Assembly (NCBI RefSeq): GCF_010728155.1
Contig: NZ_AP022605.1
Span: forward strand, 1,178,001 to 1,242,000
Length of the DNA: 64,000 nt
Source: Mycolicibacterium doricum
GTDB lineage: Bacteria; Actinomycetota; Actinomycetes; Mycobacteriales; Mycobacteriaceae
Reading direction: 5' to 3'
Positions 27,612 to 36,543 of the stretch are shown here, piece after piece. The notes beneath the pieces are model-generated. The model was not told the origin of the DNA. It made no database searches and saw only the letters and a list, made by a program, of their open reading frames with translations. The first letter of the stretch is position 1. Every line of letters starts with the position of its first letter. Made by a program: the position numbers and the translations under genes.

Positions 27612-28810
27612 CTCGCCTCGCGCAGACGCTGGGTCTGACCGAGTTCCAGACCGAGATCCTCTCCACGGTACGGCAATTCGTGGACAAGGAGATCATCCCG
27701 AACGCCCAGGAACTCGAGCGCGCCGACACCTATCCACAGGCAATCGTCGACGCGATGCGCGAGATGGGGCTGTTCGGCCTGATGATCCCGGAGGAGTACG
27801 GGGGACTGGGGGAATCGCTGCTGACCTATGCCCTGTGCGTTGAGGAACTCGCCCGCGGCTGGATGAGTGTCTCCGGCGTCATCAACACCCATTTCATCGT
27901 CGCCTACATGCTTCGGCAGCACGGCACGGACATGCAGAAGAATCGCTTCCTGCCGCGGATGGCCACCGGTGAGACCCGGGGCGCGTTCTCCATGTCCGAA
28001 CCTGAACTGGGCTCCGACGTCGCCGCGATCCGCACGCGTGCCAGCCGCTGCACCGATCGGCAAGGCGACGACTACATCATCGACGGCCAGAAGATGTGGG
28101 TCACCAACGGTGGGAGCTCCACGCTCGTCGCGGCGCTCGTGCGAACCGACGAGGGCGCCGACAAACCGCACCGCAACCTCACCGCATTCCTCGTCGAAAA
28201 GCCCACGGGTTTCGGTGAAGTGGTGCCGGGCCTGACGATCCCCGGCAAGCTGGACAAACTGGGCTACAAGGGTATCGACACCACGGAACTCGTCTTCGAC
28301 GGTTATCGGGCCAAGGCGTCCGACATCCTCGGAGAGCAACCCGGCCAGGGCTTCTTCCAGATGATGGACGGCATCGAGGTGGGCCGGGTCAACGTCTCGG
28401 CACGGGCCTGCGGCGTGGGTCTGCGCGCCTTCGAACTCGCGGTGCGCTACGCCCAGCAGCGGCAGACTTTCGGCAAGCCGATCGCCGAACATCAGGCGAT
28501 CGCCTTCCAACTGGCCGAGATGGCGACCAAAGTGGAAGCGGCGCATCTCATGATGGTCAACGCCGCCCGGCTCAAGGACTCCGGTGGACGCAACGACGTC
28601 GCCGCCGGCATGGCGAAGTACCTCGCCAGCGAGTTCTGCGCCGAGGTGACGCAGCAGAGCTTCCGCATCCACGGCGGCTACGGCTATTCCACGGAGTACG
28701 AGATCGAGCGGCTGATGCGTGACGCGCCGTTCCTGCTGATCGGTGAGGGCACCAGCGAGATCCAGAAGAACATCATCAGCAAGCGTCTGCTCGCCGACTA
28801 CCGGATCTGA
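27608..28810 (+). CDS. Acyl-CoA dehydrogenase
   Basis: A 400-aa acyl-CoA dehydrogenase beginning MTRLAQTLGLTEFQTEILST. Conserved parts are MSEPELGSDVAAIRT, KMWVTNGGSSTLV, GVGLRAFELAVRYAQQRQTFGKPI, HGGYGYSTEYEIERLMRD and GEGTSEIQKNII with the usual catalytic Glu region. The ATG overlaps the thiolase stop, and the GntR gene starts one base after its stop. It is the second acyl-CoA dehydrogenase in the block and probably acts on a different chain or branched substrate. Confidence 0.94.
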   Translation: MTRLAQTLGLTEFQTEILSTVRQFVDKEIIPNAQELERADTYPQAIVDAMREMGLFGLMIPEEYGGLGESLLTYALCVEELARGWMSVSGVINTHFIVAYMLRQHGTDMQKNRFLPRMATGETRGAFSMSEPELGSDVAAIRTRASRCTDRQGDDYIIDGQKMWVTNGGSSTLVAALVRTDEGADKPHRNLTAFLVEKPTGFGEVVPGLTIPGKLDKLGYKGIDTTELVFDGYRAKASDILGEQPGQGFFQMMDGIEVGRVNVSARACGVGLRAFELAVRYAQQRQTFGKPIAEHQAIAFQLAEMATKVEAAHLMMVNAARLKDSGGRNDVAAGMAKYLASEFCAEVTQQSFRIHGGYGYSTEYEIERLMRDAPFLLIGEGTSEIQKNIISKRLLADYRI

Positions 28811-28811
28811 C

Positions 28812-29480
28812 ATGACCGTCCCGGATTTCGCGGCCCGCCCCCAACTGTCGGAGGACGTCGCGCGGTTCGTCCGTCGCCGGATCTTCGACGGGACCTACCC
28901 GGCCGGCGGCTACATCGGACTCGAACAGCTGGCCTCGGAACTGGGCATCAGCGTCACCCCGGTGCGGGAAGCGCTTTTCGAGTTGCGCGCCGAAGGGCTT
29001 CTCGCGCAACAACCGCGACGCGGATTCGTCGTGTTGCCGGTGACGGGCCGCGACATCGCCGACGTATCGAACGTCCAGGCGTACGTCGGCGGTGAACTGG
29101 CCGCTCGCGCGGCGCAGAACATCAGCGACGATCAGGTCCGGGCGCTCAGCGCGATCCAGGATGCCCTCGAGGACGCCTATCGGCGTGACGACGGTGAGGC
29201 GGCGGTCCGGCTCAACCACGAGTTCCACCGGGCGATCAACGTCGCCGCGGACTCACCCAAACTCGCGCAGATGATGTCGCTGATCACCCGCTACGCCCCG
29301 GAGTCGGTGTTCCCCACGATCGAGAGCTGGCCCGCCGAGTCGATGCGCCATCACCGGCAACTGCTGACCGCACTGGCCGAGCACGACGATGCCCTGGCGC
29401 GGACCGCGATGTCGGAGCACCTCGCGTCGGGGGCCGGACCGCTCATCGAGCACCTCAAGACGCGCGGCGTGGTCCGGTAA
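28812..29480 (+). CDS. GntR family regulator, FadR/FCD subfamily
   Basis: A 222-aa regulator with an N-terminal winged helix (LEQLASELGISVTPVREALFELRAEGLL) and an all-helical FCD ligand domain whose metal-binding residues are suggested by NHEFHRAIN and RHHRQLLTAL. ATG 28812 directly follows the acyl-CoA dehydrogenase stop. As last gene of the operon it is a likely repressor of these lipid-catabolism genes, released by an acyl-CoA or acid intermediate. Confidence 0.9.
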   Translation: MTVPDFAARPQLSEDVARFVRRRIFDGTYPAGGYIGLEQLASELGISVTPVREALFELRAEGLLAQQPRRGFVVLPVTGRDIADVSNVQAYVGGELAARAAQNISDDQVRALSAIQDALEDAYRRDDGEAAVRLNHEFHRAINVAADSPKLAQMMSLITRYAPESVFPTIESWPAESMRHHRQLLTALAEHDDALARTAMSEHLASGAGPLIEHLKTRGVVR

Positions 29481-29603
29481 TCGAAGCCGTCCAGCGGATC
29501 TCCGAGCATTCGGACGTGCAGATGGCGGCACGGCGTGACAGTGGCGGGTGCCTGTGGTCGATCCTCGCACCGACCAAATCGGCCGTGAGCCGAATCCCGG
29601 GTT

Positions 29604-31136
29604 TCAACCGTGTTCGTACAAGGCACGAACGGTGTCGACGGTATCCGCCTCTGCGGGCGATTTGTCGTCTCGGTAGCGCAGAACGCGAGCGAACCGTAGC
29701 GCCAGCCCGCCCGGGTACCGCGTCGAACCCTGGATCCCGTCGAACGCGATCTCGACCACCTGCTCGGGCCGCACCGTGACCACGTACCCGTCGGTCGGAC
29801 CGTCGGCCAGTGCGAGGAACCGGGTGGTCTGCCAATCGAGCATGGCGTCGGTCATGCCTTTGAACGTCTTGCCCAGCATCACGAAACCCCCCGTCGCCGG
29901 GTCGCGGGCACCGAGGTGGATGTTGGACAGCTTGCCGGTGCGCCTGCCGCTGCCCCACTCGACGGCGAGGACCACCAGATCCAGGGTGTGGACGGGTTTG
30001 ACCTTCAACCAACCCGCCCCGCGGCGGCCCGCTTCGTATGGGGCTGCAGGGCATTTTGCCATCACGCCTTCGTGGCCGGCGGCGAGGGTGGCTTCGAGGA
30101 AGCGCTGTGCGGCGGCACCGTCGTCGGTGATGAGTCGGTCGACGCGGTACGCCGCGGGGACCAGGTGGTCGAGAACCCGCACCCGGTCGACGGTCGGATG
30201 GTCGAGCAGATCGGTGCCGTCGACGTGCAGCAGGTCGAAGACGAACACCGACAGGGGTTGCGTGGCACCCGAAGCCGCCCGACCGAACCGTGACGCGGTC
30301 ACCTGGAACCGGTGCGGGCGCCCGTCGGGGCGCAGCGCGATCGCCTCGGCGTCGGCGATCAGGTCGGTGACCGGCAGCGCGAGCGCCGCATCGACCACCT
30401 CAGGTAGCCGGGCGGTGACGTCGTCGAGGGAACGGGTGTATACCGCTACGTCCGATCCCTGGCGGTGGATCTGCACGCGTGCGCCGTCGAGTTTCGCCTC
30501 GAACACCGCAGTTCCGCCCAGCCGGTCAAGTGCTTCGGCGACTCCGGTCGCGGTCTGGGCGAGCATCGGGCCGACGGGCGTACCCACCTGCAGGGTGAAC
30601 TGTGCCAGCGCCGCGTCACCTCCGGTGAGCGCCGCGGCGGCCACCGCGGGCAGAGCGCCCGCGAGCATCGCCGCACGGCGCACCTCCGCGGCGCCGACCC
30701 CTGTGGCCTTGGCGACGGCGTCGGCCATCACGCCGATCAACGCCCCCTGACGCAGTTCTCCGGTCAGCAGGCGGCGGAGGAAGGTCTGCTCGACCGGGGT
30801 GGCCGAGGCGAACAACTCGGCGATCAGCGCCGCGCGGCGAGCCTGTGAACCCTTACCGGCGGCGGCCCCGATCTCCGAGAACGCCGCGTCGACCTCCGTC
30901 ACGGTCAGTGTCGGTGCGGCGGCCGGTTCCGGAAGCGAACGCAATGCCGCCCAGCCGACGCCGATCTGGCGCTGGGGCAGTTCACCGGACAGCCACGCGA
31001 CCGTCACCGCGATCAGCCGGACATCCTGCTCCGCGCCCGCTCGGCTCAGCAGATCGGCGATCCGGGCGGTCTTGGCCAGCCGCGACGACATCCCGCTGAC
31101 GTCGACCGAGGCGGTGGCGACATCGACGAGCAGCAC
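29604..31136 (-). CDS. ligB: ATP-dependent DNA ligase LigB
   Basis: A 510-aa ligase with an N-terminal DNA-binding domain (1-200), an adenylation domain with nucleophilic lysine in [13 protein letters not shown] (about 212), [28 protein letters not shown] and WLKVKP, and an OB-fold C-terminus ending [16 protein letters not shown]. It matches mycobacterial LigB (Rv3062 type, about 507 aa). LigB is non-essential where studied and has nick-sealing activity. It is on the minus strand, downstream of the 15-bp tandem repeats. Confidence 0.92.
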   Translation of the reverse strand: MLLVDVATASVDVSGMSSRLAKTARIADLLSRAGAEQDVRLIAVTVAWLSGELPQRQIGVGWAALRSLPEPAAAPTLTVTEVDAAFSEIGAAAGKGSQARRAALIAELFASATPVEQTFLRRLLTGELRQGALIGVMADAVAKATGVGAAEVRRAAMLAGALPAVAAAALTGGDAALAQFTLQVGTPVGPMLAQTATGVAEALDRLGGTAVFEAKLDGARVQIHRQGSDVAVYTRSLDDVTARLPEVVDAALALPVTDLIADAEAIALRPDGRPHRFQVTASRFGRAASGATQPLSVFVFDLLHVDGTDLLDHPTVDRVRVLDHLVPAAYRVDRLITDDGAAAQRFLEATLAAGHEGVMAKCPAAPYEAGRRGAGWLKVKPVHTLDLVVLAVEWGSGRRTGKLSNIHLGARDPATGGFVMLGKTFKGMTDAMLDWQTTRFLALADGPTDGYVVTVRPEQVVEIAFDGIQGSTRYPGGLALRFARVLRYRDDKSPAEADTVDTVRALYEHG

Positions 31137-31263
31137 ACGTCGAGGATGGCACGCCGGTTAGACATTCCTCAGCAGAGCCTCGAGGACGCCGGCTTCTCTG
31201 CGCGGTGTAGCCGCCGGCGCGCAGGCGGAAGTCGTCGATCCATGGAGTGTCGGGCGCCCACGT

Positions 31264-31355
31264 TCAGACGAAGAGACAGTTCAGACGAAGAGACATCAGA
31301 CGAAGAGACATCAGACGAAGAGACATCAGACGAAGAGACATCAGACGAAGAGACA
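31264..31355. repeat. 15-bp tandem repeat array (minisatellite), 6 copies
   Basis: The unit TCAGACGAAGAGACA occurs five times in exact tandem at 31281-31355 and once more at 31264-31278, separated by GT. The array begins just past the stop codon of the sulfite-oxidase-like gene (minus strand) and lies about 130 bp upstream of the ligB start. The period is a multiple of three, so it encodes SDEET repeats on one strand, but neither frame appears to be a gene. Copy number is probably variable between strains. Confidence 0.95.
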
Positions 31356-32894
31356 TCAGTCGACGCGGAAAGTGACGGTGTGCCAACCCGTGGCGCCGTC
31401 GGGCACCGGGTCGGCGCGATCCTCGGTCTGCACTACGCCCGTGTTGTCCGTGGCGCGCACGGTCATGGTGTACCGGCCCGGCTCCTTCGCATCCCACGGA
31501 AAGCTCCACAGCCGCCATGTGTCGTTGGAGTAGCTGTCGCCGAGCTGGGCCTGCCGCCATTCGCCCCGACCGCCGGGCGGATCGATGCGGACCTCGACAG
31601 CGCGCACGCCGCGGTCCTGCGCCCACGCCACGCCGCCGAAGGTCACCGGCCCCGATGCGACGTCGGTTCCGCTGCGGGGCACGTCGATTCGGGACTGGGT
31701 CTTGATCGGCCCCCGCTCAGACCATCCCAATCTCGTCCAGTACGCCTGCGCCCGGTCGAAGCGGGTGAGTTCCAGGTCCACGACCCACTTGGTGGCGGAC
31801 ACATACCCGTACAGTCCGGGCACCACGAGACGGGCTGGGTAACCGTGTTCGGTCGGCAGCGGTTCGCCGTTCATGCCGATCGCCAGCAGCGCATCGCGCG
31901 AATCGGTGAGTGCCTCGACTGGGGTGCCCGCGGTGAATCCGTCCTTCGAGGTGGACAGGACCATGTCGGCGTCTGCGTGGATCCCCGCCTCGCCCAACAC
32001 GTCTCGCAAGCGGTATCCGGTCCAGGTGGCATTCGAGACGAGGTCGCCGCCCACCAGGTTCGACACGCACGTCAACGTCACGACCTTTTCCACCACCTCG
32101 AAACGCTCGAGGTCGGCGAAGCGGTAGGTGATCTCGCGGTCCACCATCCCGTGCACCCTCAGCTGCCACTGATCGCGGCTCAACTGCGGCACGCTGAGCG
32201 CGGTGTCGATGCGGTAGAAGTCGGCGGCCGGCGTGACGAAGGACGGCAGGGCCACACCGGAGGGCTGTACCGTCGCCGGTATCGACGGTGCAGGCACATC
32301 GACGCGCGGCAGCGAGAACGCGGCGCGATCACCGCTGACCGAGGCGGCGCGCCTGGAGAGAGCGGCCCCGGCCACACCCGCGACACCGCCGGCGGCCAGG
32401 AAGCCCAGCGCCATCAGCGAGAGCCGGCGGCCCCGGTCGACGGTGGCGGTCTCAGCCGCATCGGTGACCCGGCCGGACAGCAGTAGGTGCAGAACCGCGA
32501 CCCCGCAGACCGTTCCGGCGATCGTCGGGACCAGGTCCACCGCGTCGGCGCCGGACCGGGACAGCACCGCGGCGGCACCGAGCACGCCACCGGCGACGAT
32601 CGCGGCGCTGCCCACCGGTACGCGCCGCGTCTGCAACGCGGCGCTGACGGCGGCGAGTATCGCTATCACCGCCACAACGAGAAGCGACAGCACCAGCTTG
32701 TCGGCCATCCCGAACGTCGCGATCGCCCACTCCTTGACCGGACCGGGCGTCGTGTCGATCACCGCGGAACCGACAGCGGTGCGGGCGTCGGCTTCCGGAC
32801 CGAACGGCGCCGCCGTCAGTTCGGTGACACCGACCGCGACGGCCGCTGCGGCGATACCACACCAGGCGCGCGTGGTACGTGGGAGACCGGCCAT
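31356..32894 (-). CDS. Membrane-anchored sulfite-oxidase-like molybdopterin oxidoreductase
   Basis: A 512-aa protein. About 180 N-terminal residues hold four or five membrane helices, then a periplasmic-side sulfite oxidase-type molybdopterin domain with the Mo-ligating Cys in VVTLTCVSNLVGG (about residue 287) and YPARLVVPGLYGYVSATKWV, and a C-terminal Ig-like dimerisation domain. The start at 32894 is chosen where coding character begins; the frame is open to 33401. It is similar in layout to Rv0218-type proteins. The substrate is unknown; sulfite, or methionine sulfoxide-like compounds, are possible. Confidence 0.85.
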   Translation of the reverse strand: MAGLPRTTRAWCGIAAAAVAVGVTELTAAPFGPEADARTAVGSAVIDTTPGPVKEWAIATFGMADKLVLSLLVVAVIAILAAVSAALQTRRVPVGSAAIVAGGVLGAAAVLSRSGADAVDLVPTIAGTVCGVAVLHLLLSGRVTDAAETATVDRGRRLSLMALGFLAAGGVAGVAGAALSRRAASVSGDRAAFSLPRVDVPAPSIPATVQPSGVALPSFVTPAADFYRIDTALSVPQLSRDQWQLRVHGMVDREITYRFADLERFEVVEKVVTLTCVSNLVGGDLVSNATWTGYRLRDVLGEAGIHADADMVLSTSKDGFTAGTPVEALTDSRDALLAIGMNGEPLPTEHGYPARLVVPGLYGYVSATKWVVDLELTRFDRAQAYWTRLGWSERGPIKTQSRIDVPRSGTDVASGPVTFGGVAWAQDRGVRAVEVRIDPPGGRGEWRQAQLGDSYSNDTWRLWSFPWDAKEPGRYTMTVRATDNTGVVQTEDRADPVPDGATGWHTVTFRVD

Positions 32895-33064
32895 GACCGC
32901 CACGGTAGTCAGTCCGCGACCCGAAAGCCTTAACGAACCGTGACGTCGGCGGGGTCCTACACCGCGTCCAAGTGCATCGCCGGAATGTGCGATGCTCGAC
33001 GGGCAGTGCATCCGGCTCGGCACCGGACAGCGGGGCGCTGGCACGTAGTGGAAGTTCGATCCGC

Positions 33065-33739
33065 TCACGCCGGCCGCGGCACCGCCGCGAGCGACGCCTG
33101 GCCGATCCAGGACGGCACCGCCCGACGGACGTCGGCGGGACCGGACACCGCCGCACTGCCGTCGAGAAGGGCCTGCTGCCAGCTGCAGTCGCCGCGCCAG
33201 ATCCTGGTCAGCGCCCGCACGCTGGTCTGCACCGTGGCCGTCACCTCGTAGCCGGGGTCGAAATCGCAGACGTCGGCCCGCCCGTCGTCGACAACAAGCC
33301 ACCACCGCGAGGTGCCCGCATCGACGCCGCCCAGGCGGAAGGCCACGGTGGTGCGGCCCCCGGGCCACCGCGCCACCGGGAGGCTTCTGCGGATGTCCCA
33401 CATGAGCAGATGGGGGTCGAGGTCCTCATCACCGAGGCCACCGATCCAGCGCACGCCCCAGGTGCCCAGCGCGTCGACCACCGCGGCCAGTTCCTGACCG
33501 CAGCGGGTGAGCGAATAGCTGGTGCGACCGTCGATTTCGGTGCGGTCGACGACCCCGGCGCGGGTCAGCGCTTTGAGCCGTTTCGACAGCAGCGCCGGCG
33601 ACATCTTCGGTACGCCACGCCGCAGCTCGTTGAAATGCGCACTACCGAGCAGCATTTCGCGGATAACCAGCATCGTCTATCGTTCGTCGAGCACTTCCAT
33701 GGCCTTGGCCACCGGGCAGAACTGGCCGTAACCCGACAT
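33065..33739 (-). pseudogene. HxlR-family regulator with an in-frame amber codon
   Basis: From ATG 33739, preceded by a perfect AGGAGGT with a 6-base spacer, the frame reads MSGYGQFCPVAKAMEVLDER, then TAG at 33679-33677, then TMLVIREMLLGSAHFNELRR. The family has Trp (TGG) at this point (ERWTMLVIRE), so one G-to-A change created the stop. The remainder is intact: the winged helix to about residue 110, then an SCP2-like domain to the end at 33065. Reinitiation at ATG 33673 would give a 202-aa protein lacking the first helix. It is divergent from the methyltransferase gene. Confidence 0.8.
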
Positions 33740-33864
33740 CGACACACCTCCTCGACGACCGCACAGACATCGTCGCGCACAAACCGCCGGCAGTACAGAT
33801 CTGGAACTGGAAACGCCGCGGACGAAGGGTGACGATGAGTGCATCGGAACAAGGAGGACGCGTC

Positions 33865-34692
33865 ATGAGCAGCGACACCGTCACGGTCGATGACCGGCAA
33901 CTGGCCGCGAAACACCGGTCCATGTGGGCCTCCGGCGACTATCCCAAACTGGCGGCCGAACTCGTCGCCCCGCTGGGGCAGGTGCTGGTCGAGGCCGCTG
34001 GAATAAGCGCAGGCGACCGGGTTTTCGACGTCGCGGCGGGCACCGGCAACGCCGCCATCCCGGCCGCCGCCACAGGCGCCGCGGTGACGGCGAGTGATTT
34101 GACTCCCGAACTGCTGGAGGCCGGCCGCGCGCTCGCCGCACAGTCCGGTGTCGAGCTCGAGTGGCAGGAGGCCGATGCGCACACTCTTCCTTTTGCGGAC
34201 AACGACTTCGACGTCGTCATGTCCTGCATCGGAGTGATGTTTGCGCCCTACCACCAACGCGCGGCCGCCGAGCTGATCCGGGTGTGCCGGCCGGGCGGAA
34301 GGATCGTGCTGATCAACTGGACACCCGAGGGCCACATCGGCCGGCTGTTCGCCACCATGAAGCCCTACATGCCGTCCCCGCCGCCCGGCGCGACGCCGCC
34401 GCCGCAGTGGGGGCGTGAGGAGCACGTGCGAGAACTCCTCGGGGACCGGGTCACCGATGTCGTCGCCCAGCGCCGCACCCTGCCGGTGACACATTTCGCC
34501 GACGGTGCCGAGTTCCGCGACTATTTCAAGGCCGTGTACGGCCCGACCATCGCCGCGTACCGCAATGTCGGTGACGACTCGGACCGAGCCGCGCAGCTGG
34601 ACACCGACCTCGCGCGGCTTGGCGATGAACTGATGGGCGGACCGTCGCGTATGGAATGGGAGTATCTGCTGCTGACGGCGGGTAAGGCCTGA
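33865..34692 (+). CDS. Class I SAM-dependent methyltransferase (UbiE/type 11)
   Basis: A 275-aa methyltransferase with motif I VFDVAAGTGNAAIPAA, acidic motif II SDLTPELL and motif III region LPFADNDFDVVMSCIGVMFAP. ATG 33865 is preferred because AAGGAGG lies 6 bases upstream; the frame is open to 33829. It is divergent from the broken HxlR regulator, which may once have controlled it. The substrate is unknown. Confidence 0.85.
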   Translation: MSSDTVTVDDRQLAAKHRSMWASGDYPKLAAELVAPLGQVLVEAAGISAGDRVFDVAAGTGNAAIPAAATGAAVTASDLTPELLEAGRALAAQSGVELEWQEADAHTLPFADNDFDVVMSCIGVMFAPYHQRAAAELIRVCRPGGRIVLINWTPEGHIGRLFATMKPYMPSPPPGATPPPQWGREEHVRELLGDRVTDVVAQRRTLPVTHFADGAEFRDYFKAVYGPTIAAYRNVGDDSDRAAQLDTDLARLGDELMGGPSRMEWEYLLLTAGKA

Positions 34693-34704
34693 GACGATGT
34701 CGGC

Positions 34705-35769
34705 ATGCCCGATGCCGCGCAGCAACTACCCACCCTGACCGACGACGATGTAGCCGCCCTGACGCGGTGGGCCCGCCGGGAGGGTCTAGGCTCCACCGTC
34801 ACCGACGTGACCCCGCTGGCCGGTGGCAGCCAGAACGTCGTCGTCCGGCTGCGCCTCGACGAACGGCCGATGGTGCTGCGCCGTCCGCCGGTTCATCCGC
34901 GCCCGGCCAGCGACAAGACGATGCAGCGCGAGATCGCCGTGCTGCGCACCTTGGCTGGAAGCCCCGTGCCACACCCGGGTTTCATCGCGGGATGTGAGGA
35001 CCTCGACGTGCTCGGCGTGGTCTTCTACCTCATGGAGGAGATCGACGGGTTCAATCCCGGCAACGAGGTGGCCGAGGCCTACCGGCACGATCCCGGCATG
35101 CGCCACCGGGTGGGGTTGTCCTACGCCGCGGGCCTGGCGCAGCTCGGTAACGTGGCGTGGGAGGGCAGTGAACTCGCCGCGATCAAACGCCCGGGTTCCT
35201 TTCTGGCCCGCCAGGTACCCCAATTCCTGCGGCTGCTCGGGAGCTATCGCCACGATCGCTACTCCCCGGAATGGCTACCGGCCGTGACGGATTTGGCCGA
35301 ATGGCTTGAGAGCAATCGGCCCGCCGACGGCGAGCCGGGCATCATGCACGGAGACGCGCACCTCAACAACGTGCTGCTGCGCCGGGACACCCCCGAACTG
35401 GCGGCGTTCATCGACTGGGAGATGTGCACCGTCGGTGATCCCCTGCTGGATCTCGGATGGATGCTGATCTGCTGGCCGCACGAACCGAATCCGATCAACG
35501 CCGGGTCGGAGTTGGCGGCCCTCGGCGGGCTGGCGAGTCGCCGTGACCTACTGGACGCCTACGTGTCCGCGGGTGGCCGGCACACCGACGCGCTGCATTG
35601 GTATCTGGCGATGGCGTGCTTCAAACTCGCCGTCGTGATCGAGGGGACGTGGTCGCGGTTCTTGGCCGGCCGTGCGACGAAGGAGGCCGGCGAGCGGTTG
35701 CACACCTCGGCGACCAACTTGATCGATCTCGGGATGCGCGTCGCGAAGGGTGAGGACGTCTTCGCGTGA
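34705..35769 (+). CDS. Aminoglycoside phosphotransferase (APH/ACAD10-11 kinase-like) family protein
   Basis: A 354-aa kinase-fold protein. The N-lobe includes GGSQNVVVRLRLDERPMVLRR; the catalytic Brenner motif is GIMHGDAHLNNVLL and the metal motif AFIDWEMCTVGDPLLDLGW. It follows the methyltransferase gene by 12 bp. Mycobacterial members often phosphorylate hydroxyacyl-CoA-type substrates rather than drugs; resistance cannot be inferred here. Confidence 0.85.
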   Translation: MPDAAQQLPTLTDDDVAALTRWARREGLGSTVTDVTPLAGGSQNVVVRLRLDERPMVLRRPPVHPRPASDKTMQREIAVLRTLAGSPVPHPGFIAGCEDLDVLGVVFYLMEEIDGFNPGNEVAEAYRHDPGMRHRVGLSYAAGLAQLGNVAWEGSELAAIKRPGSFLARQVPQFLRLLGSYRHDRYSPEWLPAVTDLAEWLESNRPADGEPGIMHGDAHLNNVLLRRDTPELAAFIDWEMCTVGDPLLDLGWMLICWPHEPNPINAGSELAALGGLASRRDLLDAYVSAGGRHTDALHWYLAMACFKLAVVIEGTWSRFLAGRATKEAGERLHTSATNLIDLGMRVAKGEDVFA

Positions 35770-35930
35770 AGACGCCGGGGTGGCCGTGTCTCGGCGCGCT
35801 TTCTGACCTGCGACGCCGATCGCGAGTCCCATCGGGCCGGCCGGCGCATGGCGGACCACCACCGGCGGCAGACCGGCGCGGCGAAAAAAGCGTTTGCATC
35901 GCCGCCGCGCGGAGGTCTAGCATCGCCCAC

Positions 35931-35972
35931 GTGCCAAGGCGACTTGTAGTAGCAACCCGCAGCGGGGTCTGA
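35931..35972 (+). CDS. Leader peptide rich in branched-chain residues (attenuation)
   Basis: GTG 35931 opens a 13-codon frame, VPRRLVVATRSGV, stopping at 35972. It contains Leu-Val-Val and a final Val, as in leader peptides of actinobacterial ilv and leu attenuators. GGAGGT lies upstream but with a long 14-base spacer. The Val codons form the left base of a large hairpin (35949-36006) that precedes the LeuA-domain gene, so ribosome stalling at these codons would open it. Confidence 0.65.
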   Translation: MPRRLVVATRSGV

Positions 35973-36006
35973 TCCGGACCGACCCCTCGCTGCGGGTCGT
36001 TGCTAC
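35949..36006 (+). terminator. Attenuator hairpin upstream of the LeuA-domain gene
   Basis: A long stem pairs GTAGCAAC (35949-35956) with GTTGCTAC (35999-36006), CCGCAGCG with CGCTGCGG, and the inner GGGGTC (35964-35969) with GACCCC (35981-35986), with a short bulge. It overlaps the leader peptide codons and ends 35 bp before the downstream start. There is no U-run, so it acts either as a mycobacterial-type terminator or as a translational block. Confidence 0.68.
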
Positions 36007-36041
36007 ATCGTCGGTCACCTCCTCCTCCAGAGAACCGGCAC

Positions 36042-36542
36042 ATGATCACCACATCGCCAGCAGTCGCCCTCACGCCCACCGCCGGCGAGACCGCACCGCA
36101 TGCCTGGAATTCGCGGCTGCCACGCGGTCTTCGTAAGGAGGTCGACGAGATGACCTGGGACGCGTTCCTCGACGAATACGCCCCCACGGCCGGCCCACTG
36201 CGGCTCGGTCAGTGGACTTGCACCGACACCGAACGCCCGGCGGGTCGGCTCGGCCCGCAGGCCCGCAACTTTCAGGCGACGCTGGCACTCGGCGACCGGA
36301 TCGCCACTGCGACGGCGGCCGCATGCGGTCCGATCGCAGCGCTGACCGCGATGCTGCACGACCAGGGCATCGCCGTGGAGCTGGTCGCCTTCCACCAGAT
36401 TCCCGCCGGCTCACACACCGCGACGTTCATCCGCGGATCCGACGGCACGCACACAGAATGGGCGATGGGCTGGTCTCAGGACCCCACCCAGTCCGCGCTG
36501 CGGGCCGTCATCGCCTGCGCCAACCGGCTGCTCGCCGCCTGA
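36042..36542 (+). CDS. Stand-alone LeuA allosteric (dimerisation) domain-like protein
   Basis: A 166-aa protein resembling the C-terminal leucine-binding domain of 2-isopropylmalate synthase: GPLRLGQWTCTDTE, ARNFQATLALGDRI, then TEWAMGWSQDPTQSALRAVI, which fits the WGVGIDxxxxxASLKAIVSA pattern. No catalytic TIM barrel is present. ATG 36042 is likely, with ATG 36150 as an alternative. The leader peptide and hairpin upstream indicate leucine/valine-responsive expression, consistent with a role in branched-chain amino acid control. It is convergent with the P450 gene, ending one base from it. Confidence 0.65.
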   Translation: MITTSPAVALTPTAGETAPHAWNSRLPRGLRKEVDEMTWDAFLDEYAPTAGPLRLGQWTCTDTERPAGRLGPQARNFQATLALGDRIATATAAACGPIAALTAMLHDQGIAVELVAFHQIPAGSHTATFIRGSDGTHTEWAMGWSQDPTQSALRAVIACANRLLAA

Positions 36543-36543
36543 G

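Noticed and set aside
31264..31355. CRISPR-like array
   Set aside because: The 15-bp units are directly adjacent without unique spacers, and no cas genes are near; it is a minisatellite.
33829..33864. Upstream ATG at 33829 for the methyltransferase
   Set aside because: The AAGGAGG site directly before ATG 33865 decides the start.
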